From the NCBI GenBank assembly GCA_025602915.1, contig JAHLJZ010000046.1, forward strand, positions 62,001 to 126,000: a DNA stretch of 64,000 bases, in the 5' to 3' direction. The DNA comes from Paraphysoderma sedebokerense. Lineage: Eukaryota; Blastocladiomycota; Physodermatomycetes; Physodermatales; Physodermataceae. The notes beneath the pieces were generated by a model that worked only from the letters and a program-made list of their open reading frames with translations, did no database searches and was not told the origin of the DNA. Shown here one piece after another: positions 1 through 18,338 of the stretch. The position numbers were made by a program, and so were the translations under genes. The first letter of the stretch is position 1. Each line of letters opens with the position of its first letter.

Positions 1-1660
1 TAAATCGAGGCTTCAAGAGTTGTTCGGAAACAGGGTTGAGGAAAACATTGGTCAAGTCTTGGAAGAAATCATGTAAGGGATATTTCAGCTTTTTCGTCTT
101 CGGTCGTTTGACTAGGCCCTCGCATACATAACACATTGTTATTGTATTTTACTTGCGAGATGAATGAATGTTTATGATACCAGACGATATTCATATTTCA
201 TTAACATTAAATTGGTTCATCTCTTCTGGGGCTTTCGTGCGTCTGCTGTACGAACCCATATTTACCTACCCTCCCCCACATTTAGACGGTTTAACCACCA
301 AAAAATCGATCAGAAAGCATTTCCGTTCTACCAGTAAACAAGAACTGAAATCTTCGGCTCAACCTGCCTCAAAATTCAAAAGGCAATCAACGATTACAGA
401 AAAGTATGCGACTCGCAAGAAACTGAAATTTGAGCCGAGTCATAAAGCAAAGAGACTCGAACCCACAATTACTGTGGACTCTTCAATTTCGGCTAATATC
501 GCATACCCTGAACCGCTTATATCTGAAAATTCGTCACTTTCCAATTCTGAAATCGGCATTCATGATTCTGACAAAGCCGCCGAATGTGGGGCACCTTCAT
601 TGAATAATACTGCCGTGTATGCTGAATTTATGATACCAACGAATCAGCAGACTAATGCTACATATGCTTCAAGTCATATCGACTCTTCGACGTCGTTACA
701 ACCACTACTCAAGGCCGGTTCAAATCTTGCCTGTGCCAACTCAATCGCGTCATACAAAACAGCCAATTCTGGGTCAAACTCAGAGTTACCAGCGGATGTA
801 CCCCCAAAGTCAAACGATTACGACAAATCTACATCCTTTCCGGTTCCCCACTCTAACATCACATTTAAATCCCTTGATTCTATCACGTCATCATACCTCA
901 TACATTCTTACCCACCTTCAAGCGATATCACTTTACCCACGTCAACCAGAACAGATACAAGATCAATCACCAACGTTCCACCCCATACGAAATCATTCAT
1001 GCTGACTAAGAGGCCGATAACACAATCAAACTCGACAGCCGAGTATACACCGCATCCGCCGTTTGACGCGGAACAGCAAACAACGCTCTGCCGGGACGGC
1101 TTGGTTGAGATGAAGTCAGGATTTGTAAATTCACCAACGACGGTCTTGAATATAAAGCGTGGAAGAGAAGAGGTTGAGGGTGGTGACGAAAATGGGTGTG
1201 ACCGAGACTACTCCTGTGATAGGCAGATAGAAGCCCTCTCAATCAAATCACCGAAAAAGCGAAAATTGTCACCTTCAGGTTATATCATATTTCCGAGGAA
1301 AGATACTCACAATTTATATACTAAACTTGAATTTCTCTTCCGTATTTCTTATTCATAGACAACACGGTGGACGTCGCCACTTCTGCTCAACAATATTTAT
1401 TCAACTATCGTACCAACCTTATTGAGTTGCTGTCGCACAACATCTTCAAAACCAAGCTAGATTTGGACTCTCTTGAATTCGAGATTGAAAACGCCATTGG
1501 TGAAAACCAAAGTGGTATCAAGTGTTTAAAATCAATAAGAAAACGCGACAAATTGAATATTGCGTTGAACAAATTGGTCAAACAGGAGAGAGCAGTCATG
1601 AAAGCTGACGAAAGCATCAAGATGGAGATACAAGTAGGAATGAAAGATGAAACGAGGTAG
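1..1660 (+). CDS. Family X protein, 3' part (unrecognised; fourth member of the tandem family at 55.6-61.5 kb)
   Basis: Model: exon ending at 72 (5' part outside the window), exon 286-1278, exon 1359-1660 with the stop. Both introns are phase 1: T|gtaag joined to AC makes a Tyr, and G|gt joined to AC makes an Asp. I know no family or function. The middle exon encodes a long Ser/Thr/Pro-rich, presumably disordered segment ending in a basic stretch (SPKKRKLSPS) that could be a nuclear localisation signal. The last exon encodes a charged, helical-looking C-terminus (YLFNYRTNLIELL, later KSIRKRDKLNIALNKLV). Intron positions, phases, the flanking T|AC Tyr and the last-exon pattern match the three minus-strand genes between 55604 and 61509, so I infer a distant paralogue. 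The frame of the first exon rests on this phase match. Exon structure is fairly sure; paralogy is moderately sure. Confidence 0.6.
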
Positions 1661-2324
1661 TCACCCAGCTGATGATATTTATATATACAACAAGCTGGAA
1701 AGGTACATGGAAAATGCTAAGCTTTTGTAAGCATGCGGCATTGAAGTTCTTGTTATACAGTGGTGGATATTCGTAGCCTTCTTCAATTTTTTACTTTCAA
1801 CACGACTTGCTGGTCGTACTTTCTATTCTTTTGAATTATACCTTTCTGTTGTCTTCGTATACTACCCACGTTTCAGCGAACTTTCTGTCCAACACTGTAG
1901 CATGGTATAGAACAATGAATGTTCATCTGTAAACACTTTTAAGAATTTTGTAATAATCCTGTAAAATGCGATAGATAATGCACACCGAAGCGGAATTTGC
2001 CTGTTTGATTTTCTGAGAGTGCGTGACCGGAAATCAAGCCGAGGCAGTGGAACGGTGGAACAATGTGAACAATCGGAATATTAATAAAACTGTTAAGCAC
2101 ATGTCACGTGAACTCCGCATTCATTCTCGGAACATTCGACGGTCGCATACATGGATTAGGTGTAATAGGGGAATAGCGTATATCAGACAATATCGTATGC
2201 ATATTATACTCTGCACTGTATAAATCTCATCATCATCATCTCATTCTTAGCATTACCCTCATCATCGTCGTCACTAGCATCCCCTTCATCATCGTCATCT
2301 AAACGACCGCAGTCTGGTGCATCA
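1661..2324. other. Intergenic stretch, promoter of the sterol glucosyltransferase
   Basis: No convincing gene. A 66-codon open frame at 2023-2223 has no recognisable content. A CACGTG palindrome lies near 2104, and short ATC/TCATCA runs near 2226-2300 precede the next start codon. These could be promoter elements, but nothing further can be shown. Confidence 0.5.
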
Positions 2325-5300
2325 ATGAACTCGCAACTCTTCCAGCTCGTCAAGGCTGCCGTCAAATTCGTACGTTCATCCATACTTTGTACCCCCTAAT
2401 TTGACTGCATTGTATCTTGTCCTTCATGTTTTGGAATTAATTGTACTGATATTCCTTAATATTTGTTCCCATATCTTGCCGCAATAGGACGTGAACGATT
2501 GCCCGGACGAGAACACATGTCAGCATCTACAAGGTATCTTTCTTGAGCCGGTCAATTATTATTGTGTTTTAGGAATGCTTCTTTTCATACCGTTCTCTCT
2601 AATTGCGGATTTTCTGAGTACTGGGAGTTATCTTGCTTGCGAATGCTAACTCGTTTTCGTTGTATCAAGCCATCTATGAGCGAGACCATCACCGTTCCCT
2701 TTCCCTCCCGGCTCTACTCCCTCTCTCTGATGATGACACAACTGCCCGCCCATTCGAAACACTATCCTTTTCGGAACCGTCATCGCAATTAGTATTGAAT
2801 CCGATTCATACCTCACTCCTTAGCATCGTTGAGTCGCCGACGTCTGAGGAGCACAACGAGAATGTATCGAGCCATAGTGAGTCTCACAGTGAATCAGAAC
2901 ACAGTCCGACCGAGAAGGAAATACCAGTGAATCTTGAAGAAAAGAATAAAAGAGCTTGTGAAATGATTGCTAAAACTTTTGATTTGGTACCCGAGGACGT
3001 AACTAGATTTTTTGGAGGTAAGGGATCCCGGTTCGCTCTTTTTGCTCTGTATTGAAGCTCTGATATCTCTATGCATTTCAGAGTACCCTTGTTATTTAAT
3101 CCGTAATGTACTTTGTAAAGGATATATGTATGTCACAGACCGTTATGTGTGCTTTTATTCCATCATCCCGCGGACCAACTTGGTAAGTTTTCGTGACTTC
3201 CGTATTCGATGTCACTAATTTACAGGTATTAACGGTATTTACTCATTTTTGTATGAAACCGTTATTTAGGAATCAATTGAACAAACTGGATTCATGGCCA
3301 AAAAATCGAGAAGGAGAAAGCAGTTTGTTACTTATTGGTTTGTCTTGAAAGGATCTGTATTGTCCTGGTATTCTAACCCGCAGGTACTTATATGTTCTCG
3401 AATAATTTGTTTCCGCATGTTGTTACGAACTCAAATCTGATTTATTTCGGTAGGATATTTATTACCCTGTTTCCAACATAGATCTTAAAACCGTGTCCTC
3501 AGTTGTTTCCGCGGGACCGACTACATTTAAGGTTTCTACTTTGTCGAAAACGTATACTTTTCAAACCACATCTCCACAAGCTCTCAAAGAATGGATCAAA
3601 AGTTTGAATGAAGTAGTCTTCAGGTGTAAATTTGATGGTGAAGAAGTTAAAATTGTCCTGCCGATGCAAAATATTACCGCGGCAGATTTGAGCAGTCGAT
3701 GGGATGAAGATGGGGAAGATAGTAATGAACAACAGACTAATACGCGAATGTCATTTGATGGTCATGAACCAGATGGGATATTGCTCAAGGTGGCAGAGGT
3801 AGAAGACGGGAAGAAAAGCAGCGATGAGGTAATCTTTGCTTCTGTCTCTGTTAATGCTGCGTTTTCACTAATCTAATCCAAATGACTCTTCCAGTACTAT
3901 TTTGCGTATTTTAGAGATACTCTGAGAGTTTATAATGAAATTCGATTGCTTATTCCGGCCTCCTCCGAATCCGACGCACCTGACGATTCACCCACAGAAT
4001 TGATTTCTCATAGAACCGGTATATCAGTGACAAGCCCAATAAAAAACCTTCCGATCATCAGAAAACTGACTCATCGCCGTAGCAATAGCGATTTAACGAA
4101 TTCTGCCTCTCCTCAGATAGTTGTTACAGTAACCAGCCCGACGACAGCGCAGCCGGTGGCCCGCCCTCCTATTGACATGAATATGCTACCACCTTATCCC
4201 CCTACAACGGATTCTGCAGTCAATGTTACGCCACATCACCAAGAAACTGTTCCTTCGCCATCCGATACTCAGAATGTTTCAGACCCAAGTACAGCACCAT
4301 CCATACTTTCAACATCTGTACCGAAGGCAACGACTACATGGTGGCCCATATCCGGAAGGGGCCACAAGAAAACGAGTTCGTTGGATATTTCGGCTACAAC
4401 TAATTCGCCAAATAACGATTTCAAGGATCATTTGACCGATTCCGCGAGTCTTCCGCGTTCCAGTAGTTCCGAGGCCACGTCACAGAATCCATCGTCCCAG
4501 TCGTGGTGGCCTCGTCGACCACCGAGAAAAATGCCTTCCATCGACTTCCGACTTACCAAAAGTTTCAACAAATCTTTCAACTCCTCATCCTCCAATCCGT
4601 CATCGTCAGCCTCCTTAAATTCTTCAACCAATGCCTCCTCCAGCAATCCGGTCATATTGCCTTCACAGTCGCCTACAGAACCTCTTTCACCTACCTCGCC
4701 GACCACACCGTCTCACAGTGTATCGCTCGAACCTAAAAATGAAGAATTCCGTAAAACGTTTTCACTTCCAGCGAATGAAACCGTGAAAGCTGAAGCAACA
4801 GCATACTTAGTTAAATTTATTCCCAGGATTGGAAAAATCTATGTCAGTGACGGTTTTCTGTGTTTCAGAGGTACCGTTGTTGGTATTCGAACGAAAGCAA
4901 GTATCTCGAAATGTTTTATGCCTTCTTTATTCTATGATTATTTGTGCTTGCAGAATACGAGAGTTAGGCTAACGGAATATTCGACGTTCTTCTGGTTTGA
5001 TCACTGCATTTAGGCTAAAATCCCGCTTTCATCTATACGGAAAACTTCTCTGGAATCGACCGTTTTCTACTATGGTCTGCTCGTACAAACGAAAGACCAA
5101 AACGACATATACTTTGAATTCCACACTTTCGAAGCTCGTAAACGGATATTCGATGCATTGAATCACCAAATGTTACTGCTTTCACTATCTCCAGGGTCCA
5201 CTGACAATGAAGATTTCGTAGACACTACTTCAGAAAGTGAAGGTGGTACCTCCGAATATAACGTATTTGATCAGTCGTTTGGAGAAGTGGTCAATGGAGA

Positions 5301-7812
5301 AAACTCCGAAAATGAGGAGGACAAGAATAACGACGATTCTACAGAGAGCCAAACGAATGGAAATAAGCGGCCGAAATTAGGAAAAAGAAGACCTAAAGGT
5401 TTAACAGGGGACAGACTTCGAAAGCATAGCAGCATTCTACACGAGATTCACAGTAAGGATAAACATTTCAAGCCAAAGTTGTCCAAAAGTTGGTTTCATC
5501 ACTTATTTCAATGACCTCTTTGTCGTTTTTATCAGATCTAACGTTCTTTCTCCCTTGTCACAGCTCAAATCGAAACCCTCCCTCAACTTCTCTCCCCAAC
5601 TGAAGTCGTTTCCATTCCACCACTTCCACCTATGCATATCACTATCCTTACCATTGGAACTAGAGGTGACGTTCAACCGTTTATAGCCTTATCAAAGGGT
5701 TTGATGAAACATGGTCATAAATGTCGAATTGCTACGCATAAAGAGTATCAAGATTGGATCGAAGGTCATGGTATTGAGTTTAGGGAGGTCAAAGGGGATC
5801 CTGCTGAGATTATGGCATGTAGCCATTGATTTTGAGTCCGACCGATGTCTGATATCTAATAAGCCGTCGCCTAACATACATTTCTTTCCAATTATAACAG
5901 CGATTATGCGTTGATAACGGAATGTTTACGGTCTCTTTCATCCGTGAAGTATTCCAAAAGGTATTTTCGTGTCGCCATTGTTTCCTATTAGTGAATTAAT
6001 GCTAATCATGGATGCTCCAATTATTATAGTTTCGAGGCTGGCTCGACGAATTACTGGAGTCGTCGTATTATGCTTGTCAAGGAACAAATCTACTAATTGA
6101 ATCATGTTCGGCGATGAATGCTGGTTACCATATTGCCGAAAAGCTAGGTATGAGTGCAACCATCATCAAGATATGACATTGAACGACAGACTGACAACGT
6201 AAATTTTTGCTGTTGTAGGCATTCCACTGTTTCGTTCCATGTTTATGCCTTGGACACGGACCCGATTCTACCCTCACCCTTTCGCAGTTCAGGAAATCTC
6301 AATGGGCCCCGGTTACAACTACATGTCGTATACTCTCGATCAATTGATTTGGCTGGCATCACGACATATCGTTAATAAATGGAGAAAGAATATTTTGCAG
6401 TTACCGAGTTTAGGGCCGTTAGCGTTTGATCCTTCAGATATTCCGTTCTTATATGGATTTAGTAGACATGTTGTGGTGCCGCCGAGTGATTGGAGTGATT
6501 GGGTGCATACTTGGTTCGTTGACGTCTTCCTTACCGCCTCGAATGAAGATTTAAGTTAGGATCTAATCAATCCTTCTTGTATTGTACGATTGGAATTACA
6601 GTGGTTACTGGTTCTTGGATAATCCTGATCTTAAGTGGACCCCGCCACAATCATTGTTGGATTTTTTGGCTGTTGATCCAAAGAAAACAGTTTACATCGG
6701 TTTTGGTTCAATCGTTGTTCCTGATCCTGGTAATTATTTCTTACTTTCCCTTACCACCCTATATCGACTGTGTACTTTATTATCTATTCTAACTTGAAAT
6801 CCTTTGATGCTTCCTCAGATCTCTTGACACGCACTGTTGTCTCCGCTGTTGAAAAAGCAGGAGTTCGAGCCATCTTATCAAAAGGGTGGTCAGATCGACA
6901 CTCCGCTTCCAAGAAGCAGTCGCCAAGCGATGCCGTCCAAGAATCGTATCCTGATTGTATTTATCCATTGAAATCCGTTCCCCACGATTGGTTGTTCAAA
7001 CGTGTCGCTGGTGTTGTTCATCACGGTGGTTCAGGAACTGTGGCAGCTGGCATTAGAGCTGGTGTACCGACGGTTGTGAGTCCGTTTTTCGGGGATCAGT
7101 ATTTTTGGGCTAGTAGATTGCAAGAGGTAAGTTGATCTCCTAATTGTGATTTAAAGAACGTTCTTATTTATTATCGAGTTGACAAATAATTTTTCGTTTT
7201 GTTTAGTTGGGTGCGGGTGTTTGGCTAAAGAAATTGACAGTAGATAAATTGTCAGCGGCGTTGACGCAAATAACGTCGGATGATAAAATGATTGAAAAAG
7301 CCAAGGTATTAGGCGAAAAAGTTCGGAATGTAAGTGTCAATTCTGTCATATTTATCTCCAGTATTCGTTGTATCGACGTTTATATGTTATAAAATTAGGA
7401 AAACGGAGTTCAAAACGCTATTCAGAATATCTACCGAGATTACCACATAGCCCGCCAAGTTATTAAGTCTTTGCAAACCCAGCATCAGCAGCAAAATCAA
7501 CAGAATCTACCGACACCGAACGAATCTTACCCTCCGGGATTACCGACTTCCCAGCTAGATGGTATGCCCATACAGCATGAAGAAATTCAGATGGTGGAGT
7601 TAAACATTACCAATAACAGACCTGATGATGATAATAAAGTAGGAGAAATATCAGAAGTATCGAAGTTAGAAGAAGTGGAAAAGGAATCGCAACCCGCGGT
7701 GACATCGACATCCCCGCTGTCGTTGTTATCTTCGTCTTGGGGTCGTCCAAAAATTAAAACGAGGAGCAGGAGTGGATCAAAGGGCTCCTCTCCTGGTCTT
7801 GGACCTCTGTAG
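2325..7812 (+). CDS. ATG26: Sterol 3-beta-glucosyltransferase with GRAM-PH-GRAM regulatory half (Atg26/Ugt51 type)
   Basis: Transfers glucose from UDP-glucose to membrane sterols; in fungi this family is tied to autophagy/pexophagy at membranes. Sixteen exons (2325-2369, 2488-2533, 2670-3017, 3082-3182, 3270-3383, 3454-3828, 3895-4896, 5014-5452, 5564-5814, 5901-5960, 6030-6147, 6219-6513, 6602-6729, 6819-7126, 7207-7329, 7399-7812) give about 1388 aa, the usual size. Order: first GRAM ([14 protein letters not shown]), PH domain ([16 protein letters not shown]), long Ser/Thr/Pro-rich insert, second GRAM ([15 protein letters not shown]), then the glycosyltransferase from [17 protein letters not shown] to the donor-sugar signature ([19 protein letters not shown]). 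The tail is polar with one YPPGL motif. Two introns, 4897-5013 and 5815-5900, start with GC instead of GT; all junctions stay in phase only with these. The ATG at 2325 is the first in-frame start and gives a 15-codon first exon; start moderately sure, identity very sure. Confidence 0.93.
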
Positions 7813-8239
7813 TGGGTGCGGTAACTCCATGCCATGTGCGTTGTGAACTCAAAAACTGGTCTAATAGTTACAGATGTGATTTTTTTTTCTTAATTTATAA
7901 TATTTATTGTTGTCTACATTTTTATCATTCTTACATAAAGGTTATATTTATGATATGTATTATGTATTGCTAGAGTCACGTTCAATTGGTGTTTCTATTT
8001 TATTGTACATTTTATTGTTATAAGAATAAAAACTCTGCTGCGAATAGGAATTAGGCGATGACGTTGTCGACAATTTCATTAGAAAGAGCAATTCATCAAA
8101 ATGCACATCACGAATGCGATCGTTGCCATGGCCACAAGTCTTCGTGTAAGCAAACGCCATCTCGCAGTTTGAAAACAGAACGAGTGCTCGCTGACTTAAT
8201 CGACTGGACGGATTATACAGATACCACAACATATAAGAG
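7813..8239. other. Intergenic stretch between the sterol glucosyltransferase and the ABC transporter
   Basis: AT-rich 3' end of the upstream gene, then the promoter of the transporter. A 61-codon open frame here carries no domain and overlaps the transporter start. Nothing else seen. Confidence 0.5.
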
Positions 8240-13975
<5,736 letters not shown>

Positions 13976-14206
13976 GGTGAATTTGCGCAAGATTGTAAGA
14001 TATTGTGTGATATTGCAGGAACATTGATTTTGATATTCTGTATTTATATATTTCATGACAAAATGCAACGCGATTTAAATCGGCAAACGCTCGCGGGCTT
14101 CAGACGTGGCTTTTGTTTTGATCCACGACATTCCATTCTATCTACCAAGGGCATCTTAATTCTTAACCCATTTTATCCCCACCACCCACATTCTAAACAT
14201 AACAAA

Positions 14207-15803
14207 ATGGACGCTAAGAATAAACAGCTAGCTTATGCGATTGTCGAATATTTGCAGTCGGCCTCAAAATCGTTCTCAGATGAAGATAAGGAGAGTATGG
14301 AAGGTAATTTCGCCGTGTGATATTCGTTGTACGATTATGTGATTTCATCCCGCCTTTGAAGCCATATTCGATAGATACACTTTCTTGTGATCATATTGCG
14401 ACTCTTACTCTTGATTGGCACTTTGATTTACCTTTTCCTTCTCGTTTATTTTGAATAGTCGCAACACAGTGTATCCAGGAAGTCTTTAAAGTTGACCTAA
14501 ACGACCCATCCCAACAAGGCCAGTACAGTATAAAACCTGCCTCCCTCATGTCAATTTTCGAGGTCTTCCTCAAAACACAACAGAAGAAGGCGGCTCCGAA
14601 GGTTTGTCATTAGATTACCAAGAAACTTGATGTTTGTTATTTGTTCTATCATCATGGCTCTAACCAATATCTTTTCCATTTCGTTCGCCCATTTGCGGTT
14701 TTTCAGACTGGTACGTTTAAATTATTAAAAATACAGTTCCCGTTCATGAAATCAATAAATTAAAATTACATTAAACTACAGAGGTCAAGACCGTGACGCC
14801 CGAAATGAAGAAAAAAGCAGAAGATTTGAAGACACAGGGTAACAAGAAAGTCAGCGAAAAAAGTTATGCTGAAGCAGTCAAATTGTATACAGAAGCCATT
14901 GAATTGAACCCGGATAATGCTGTATACTATGCAAATCGGTATGTCAGAAGTGGTCGCTTCTTCCTACGTGTTGGGATTTGAAAGTTTAACATGCCCTCTT
15001 CAACAGTGCCGCCGCTTACAGTCAAATGGGAGAGCATGACAATGCTATTAATGATGCTAAGAAGTCTTCGGAAATTGATCCATCTTACAGCAAAGCTTAC
15101 AGTCGCCTTGGGTAATCCCCAGTCATTTTGCCCGATTTTTCAGTATTCTGACTTGTCGACTAAAAACTTGTAGACACGCATATTACTCAATGGGAAACTA
15201 TCCAGAAGCGATTGCCGCATACACTAAAGGACTTGAACTTGATCCCAACAATCAAGCTATGAAAGCTACGCTCACCCAAGCTAAGAATAGGCTTTCGTCT
15301 TCATCGCCTGTCGTCGAAGAACCACAAGACGAAGCCCCTTCAAGCAAGACTAAGTCCAAGAAGAATCAAGGTTCAACCTCACGTAGTGCTCCAGCTGGTG
15401 GTATGCCAGGAATGGGTGGTGCCGGTGGAATGCCTGATTTGGCTGGATTATTGAATAACCCTGCTTTAATGGGTATGGCACAACAAATGATGAGTAACCC
15501 GCAATTCGCTCAAATGGCCCAAGGTTTGATGGGCAGCTTGGGCGGTGCCGGTGGTGGTGGTGGTGCTGGAGGATTGGCCTCAATGTTAAATAATCCTCAA
15601 GTTGCCAATATGTAAGTGTCTGCTGACTCTTTCAATTCTCTGCTTCCTTGTTATAATGCGAAACTGATAACGGATTCACTAACTTGAATTTCTCTAGGGC
15701 TCGTCAAGCTATGTCTGATCCGAACATAATGAATATGATGAACAACCTAGGTGGAGCAGGAGGTCCCGCTGGAGGCAACGCTAATAACGAAGAGGAGTCT
15801 TAA
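14207..15803 (+). CDS. SGT2: Small glutamine-rich TPR co-chaperone (Sgt2/SGTA)
   Basis: Cytosolic adaptor that binds Hsp70/Hsp90 through its TPRs and hands tail-anchored proteins to the GET pathway. Exons 14207-14303, 14459-14601, 14707-14710, 14782-14938, 15007-15111, 15174-15611, 15698-15803 give about 349 aa (yeast Sgt2 is about 346). N-terminal homodimerisation segment (QLAYAIVEYLQSAS), three TPRs (AEDLKTQGNKKVSEKSYAEA; AAAYSQMGEHDNAINDA; HAYYSMGNYPEAIAAYTKGL), a charged linker, then a Met/Gln/Asn/Gly-rich C-terminus (NPALMGMAQQMMSNPQFAQM) typical of the client-binding domain. Exon 3 is only four bases (ACTG), flanked by good splice sites; skipping it shifts the frame into a stop, so it seems needed. 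Start chosen as the first ATG, which gives the conserved N-terminus. Identity very sure. Confidence 0.93.
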
Positions 15804-16946
15804 ACAAAGCGGATGATTTGTATAATGTATATGAACAAAAAATGAATATAACCCGGCATCTATAGTCTTCACAAATATTTTTATTTCCGGAGATTTCACC
15901 AACAGCAATGAACATGGGGCAGCTTCATCAATGCATGTTAAAGTTCTTACAAATGGAATCGAGCTGCTGCCCTCCTGCAATTTTGTGAATGGGCATGAGT
16001 GAAGCTTAGAGGGGAAATGCTGTTACCATGGCGATGAGCACGTGCAATTCTAAATTTCAACTCTTGAAATGAGCTCATGAGAGCTGGCTGTGTTGAACGT
16101 TTCGGACAAAGCAAGCCAGTATCCAAGATTTCAAACTCAAAGCTTTGTGTCCGAGGTCAAACCAACAATAAAACGTACGGAGTCGGTGCATAGCGAATTA
16201 TGATAATCTTTTGGGCGTTGTAGGGATGGAAGGATGAAAGTCCAAGGACAATCAGCTCATGTCTGAAGTCCTCACGGTTTTCCGCTGCGACAATTTTTTT
16301 CTCGTTGCAGTTGAACTATTGTAACATCAATTTGCCGATGATCTAGTAGTCTACATGAAACTTTGATGCAACAAGTTGAACCGACGATTGGTAGCAATCT
16401 TTCCGCGGTTTCACCACGTCCGATTGAGTCCGTTTTATCATGTCAGGCTGAGTCTAAAGGCATGACTGCCAATGGTGGGTAAACGTTTTGAGGCAGCTTG
16501 ACATGTCCCTGAGTTTGGATTGAGAGCTGCTCAGCGGGATGTAGCGCAGATAATATGGGTTGATGTAACGAAGGGATCCGGAGAGGAGGATGAAACACTG
16601 CCAAAACGCGTAAACGCGCTACCATTCGTCGTTGCGTATGCTCCTTATTTTCCTTTGTCTTATGAGGCAGTTTAAAATAAATTCTGCGACCGGCCGCCGC
16701 AACGCTACGGTCCTCGTCCGCACTTTTTGTATGCTCCATTGACCAGATTCTATCTCTCTTCACAGCAAATACTGAGAGCTGCATCTACAAGGCAGGTCTC
16801 GCAACGATATCTTATCATGAACTCGCACAATTAACCATACTCCAAACAACCATCTGATCAGTCATAATCCGGCCGCCATCTTTCCTCCACGTATTCTGCA
16901 ATATCAAGAACTTCTTCTTTCCAGCTAACATTCCAAAATATCCGTA
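15804..16946. other. Intergenic stretch of about 1.1 kb
   Basis: A minus-strand open frame at 16443-16784 (113 codons) has no domain, no intron signals and a composition unlike the neighbouring genes; I take it as chance. A pyrimidine-rich stretch with CCAATT-like sequence and a Kozak-like context precedes the ATG at 16947. No RNA gene or repeat seen. Confidence 0.5.
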
Positions 16947-18338
16947 ATGTATTCAATAACGGCCATTCTATCACTCCTCGTCCTTCTCTCATCCTCCCTC
17001 CCTTCGATCCTCTCCACTCCCATCGTTAAACAAGAACAATCTATACCGGGAACACAACCTTTACAGCACTTCATCTACAATTTCAATTCAAGATCGTACG
17101 TCAGTGCAGGATCAACCTTCGCCGTTGGTTCAAGCGTTGACAGCAAACATACCAAACTTACGAAGCGGTCCAACGATGTACTAGAATTTAGGGCCGGAAA
17201 ATTCTATATCAAGTTTGATTGTGGACATGCCGGGTTTACGCTCTGCCGTAAAATGAAGGAGGCGCTGGAGAAAGCCGGAAAGGGATGGTCCAGTGTTTTA
17301 CACTTGAGCCAAGAGATAACGTATGTAATTCAATCTTCTCATTTGATAGGCAATCATCAGTAGTTAACCTCTCCGTTCATTTTGGTAGTGTTGATGTTGC
17401 TTACACTACGTTTGACGGAACATTTCATGCAGAGACAAGAGCTATGGCCTTATGGACGGGTGAAGGTCGCGAAGCAGATAAAGCATTCTCGTATCCGGTA
17501 GGGTCTTACTTTTCCTTGACACCGAGATCACACGGTAATAACCATTTCCAATTGTTTATAGCAAGCTCTTGCCAAACAAATACCGTCGTTCTACTCCGCT
17601 ATCAAAGAACGAATTAGTACCGACGATATTACCCTCCGACTCAACAGTCGAATGGCATCCAAGTGGTCTTTCGCTGCAGATGGACATCGAATTGATTCAG
17701 ACATGTTGGATTTTGAATACATCGCCTACCACGAATTTGCTCATGGTCTTGCCATTGTGACGTCCTGGTCGAACCATTTATCCAATCTTGACGCCTTCAG
17801 TTCATCCCAAGGAGGTTTGTTCACGACGACGCCATTGGTTTCGAACTCAGAAATTACCGGCTTCCTTCCGCCGACGATATTCGACAAATATCTATTCGTC
17901 AATATGGAGCAAACCTACCTTAGAGAATATTATTCTGCCATCTCCAGTGGCATATTGAAAGATGCAAGGAGTAAAACATCTTCATCACCTGGTTGGAAAT
18001 ACGCCAGAAAATTGTGGGATTACGTCGATAATGGGGAAGAAGGCATGATGGCGTTTGTCACTCAAAGCGGGGTAAAACTGGATCTGTATGCCGGGCCTAC
18101 ATTCAAATCGGGGACAAGTTTAATTCATTTTCCCAGAAAATCTTGTAAATCGGTAAGCACATTGATATTTCTTACGTCTCTAATGTGCTGTCTGTTAACA
18201 CCCTGTTTTCAGGACGATTCAATCGCATGCCCTGTTTCCACAGATGTTAAAGGAATCAATTTTTCTGACAGTAACGGAGCACCTATCGGTTCTCGTGTCC
18301 TCGAAATAATGAAAACGGTCGGTTATCGAGATCGATGA
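16947..18338 (+). CDS. Secreted zincin-type metallopeptidase (HEFAH motif), family not recognised
   Basis: Predicted extracellular or vacuolar zinc peptidase. Exons 16947-17320, 17389-17497, 17562-18152, 18213-18338 give 399 aa. The first roughly 24 residues form a signal peptide (MYSITAILSLLVLLSSSLPS, followed by small residues). The zinc-binding and catalytic motif is HEFAHGL inside EYIAYHEFAHGLAIVTSW, fitting HExxH. A possible propeptide boundary is the dibasic LTKRS near residue 75. Several Cys (FDCGHAGFTLC, then KSCKS and IACPVS near the C-terminus) suggest disulfides. The third zinc ligand cannot be assigned by eye, so no MEROPS family is proposed. It stands alone, convergent with the RRM gene at 18772. 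Secretion and the HExxH motif are clear; substrate and clan are unknown. Confidence 0.7.

Noticed and set aside
2573-2650. Exon starting at 2573 in the sterol glucosyltransferase gene (reads as a hydrophobic stretch)
   Set aside because: It hits a stop after 25 codons. Using the acceptor at 2669, with a clear gctaac branch site, keeps the frame.
16443-16784. Minus-strand open frame of 113 codons in the 15.8-16.9 kb gap
   Set aside because: No domain, no introns in an intron-rich genome, and no start or splice context; likely chance.
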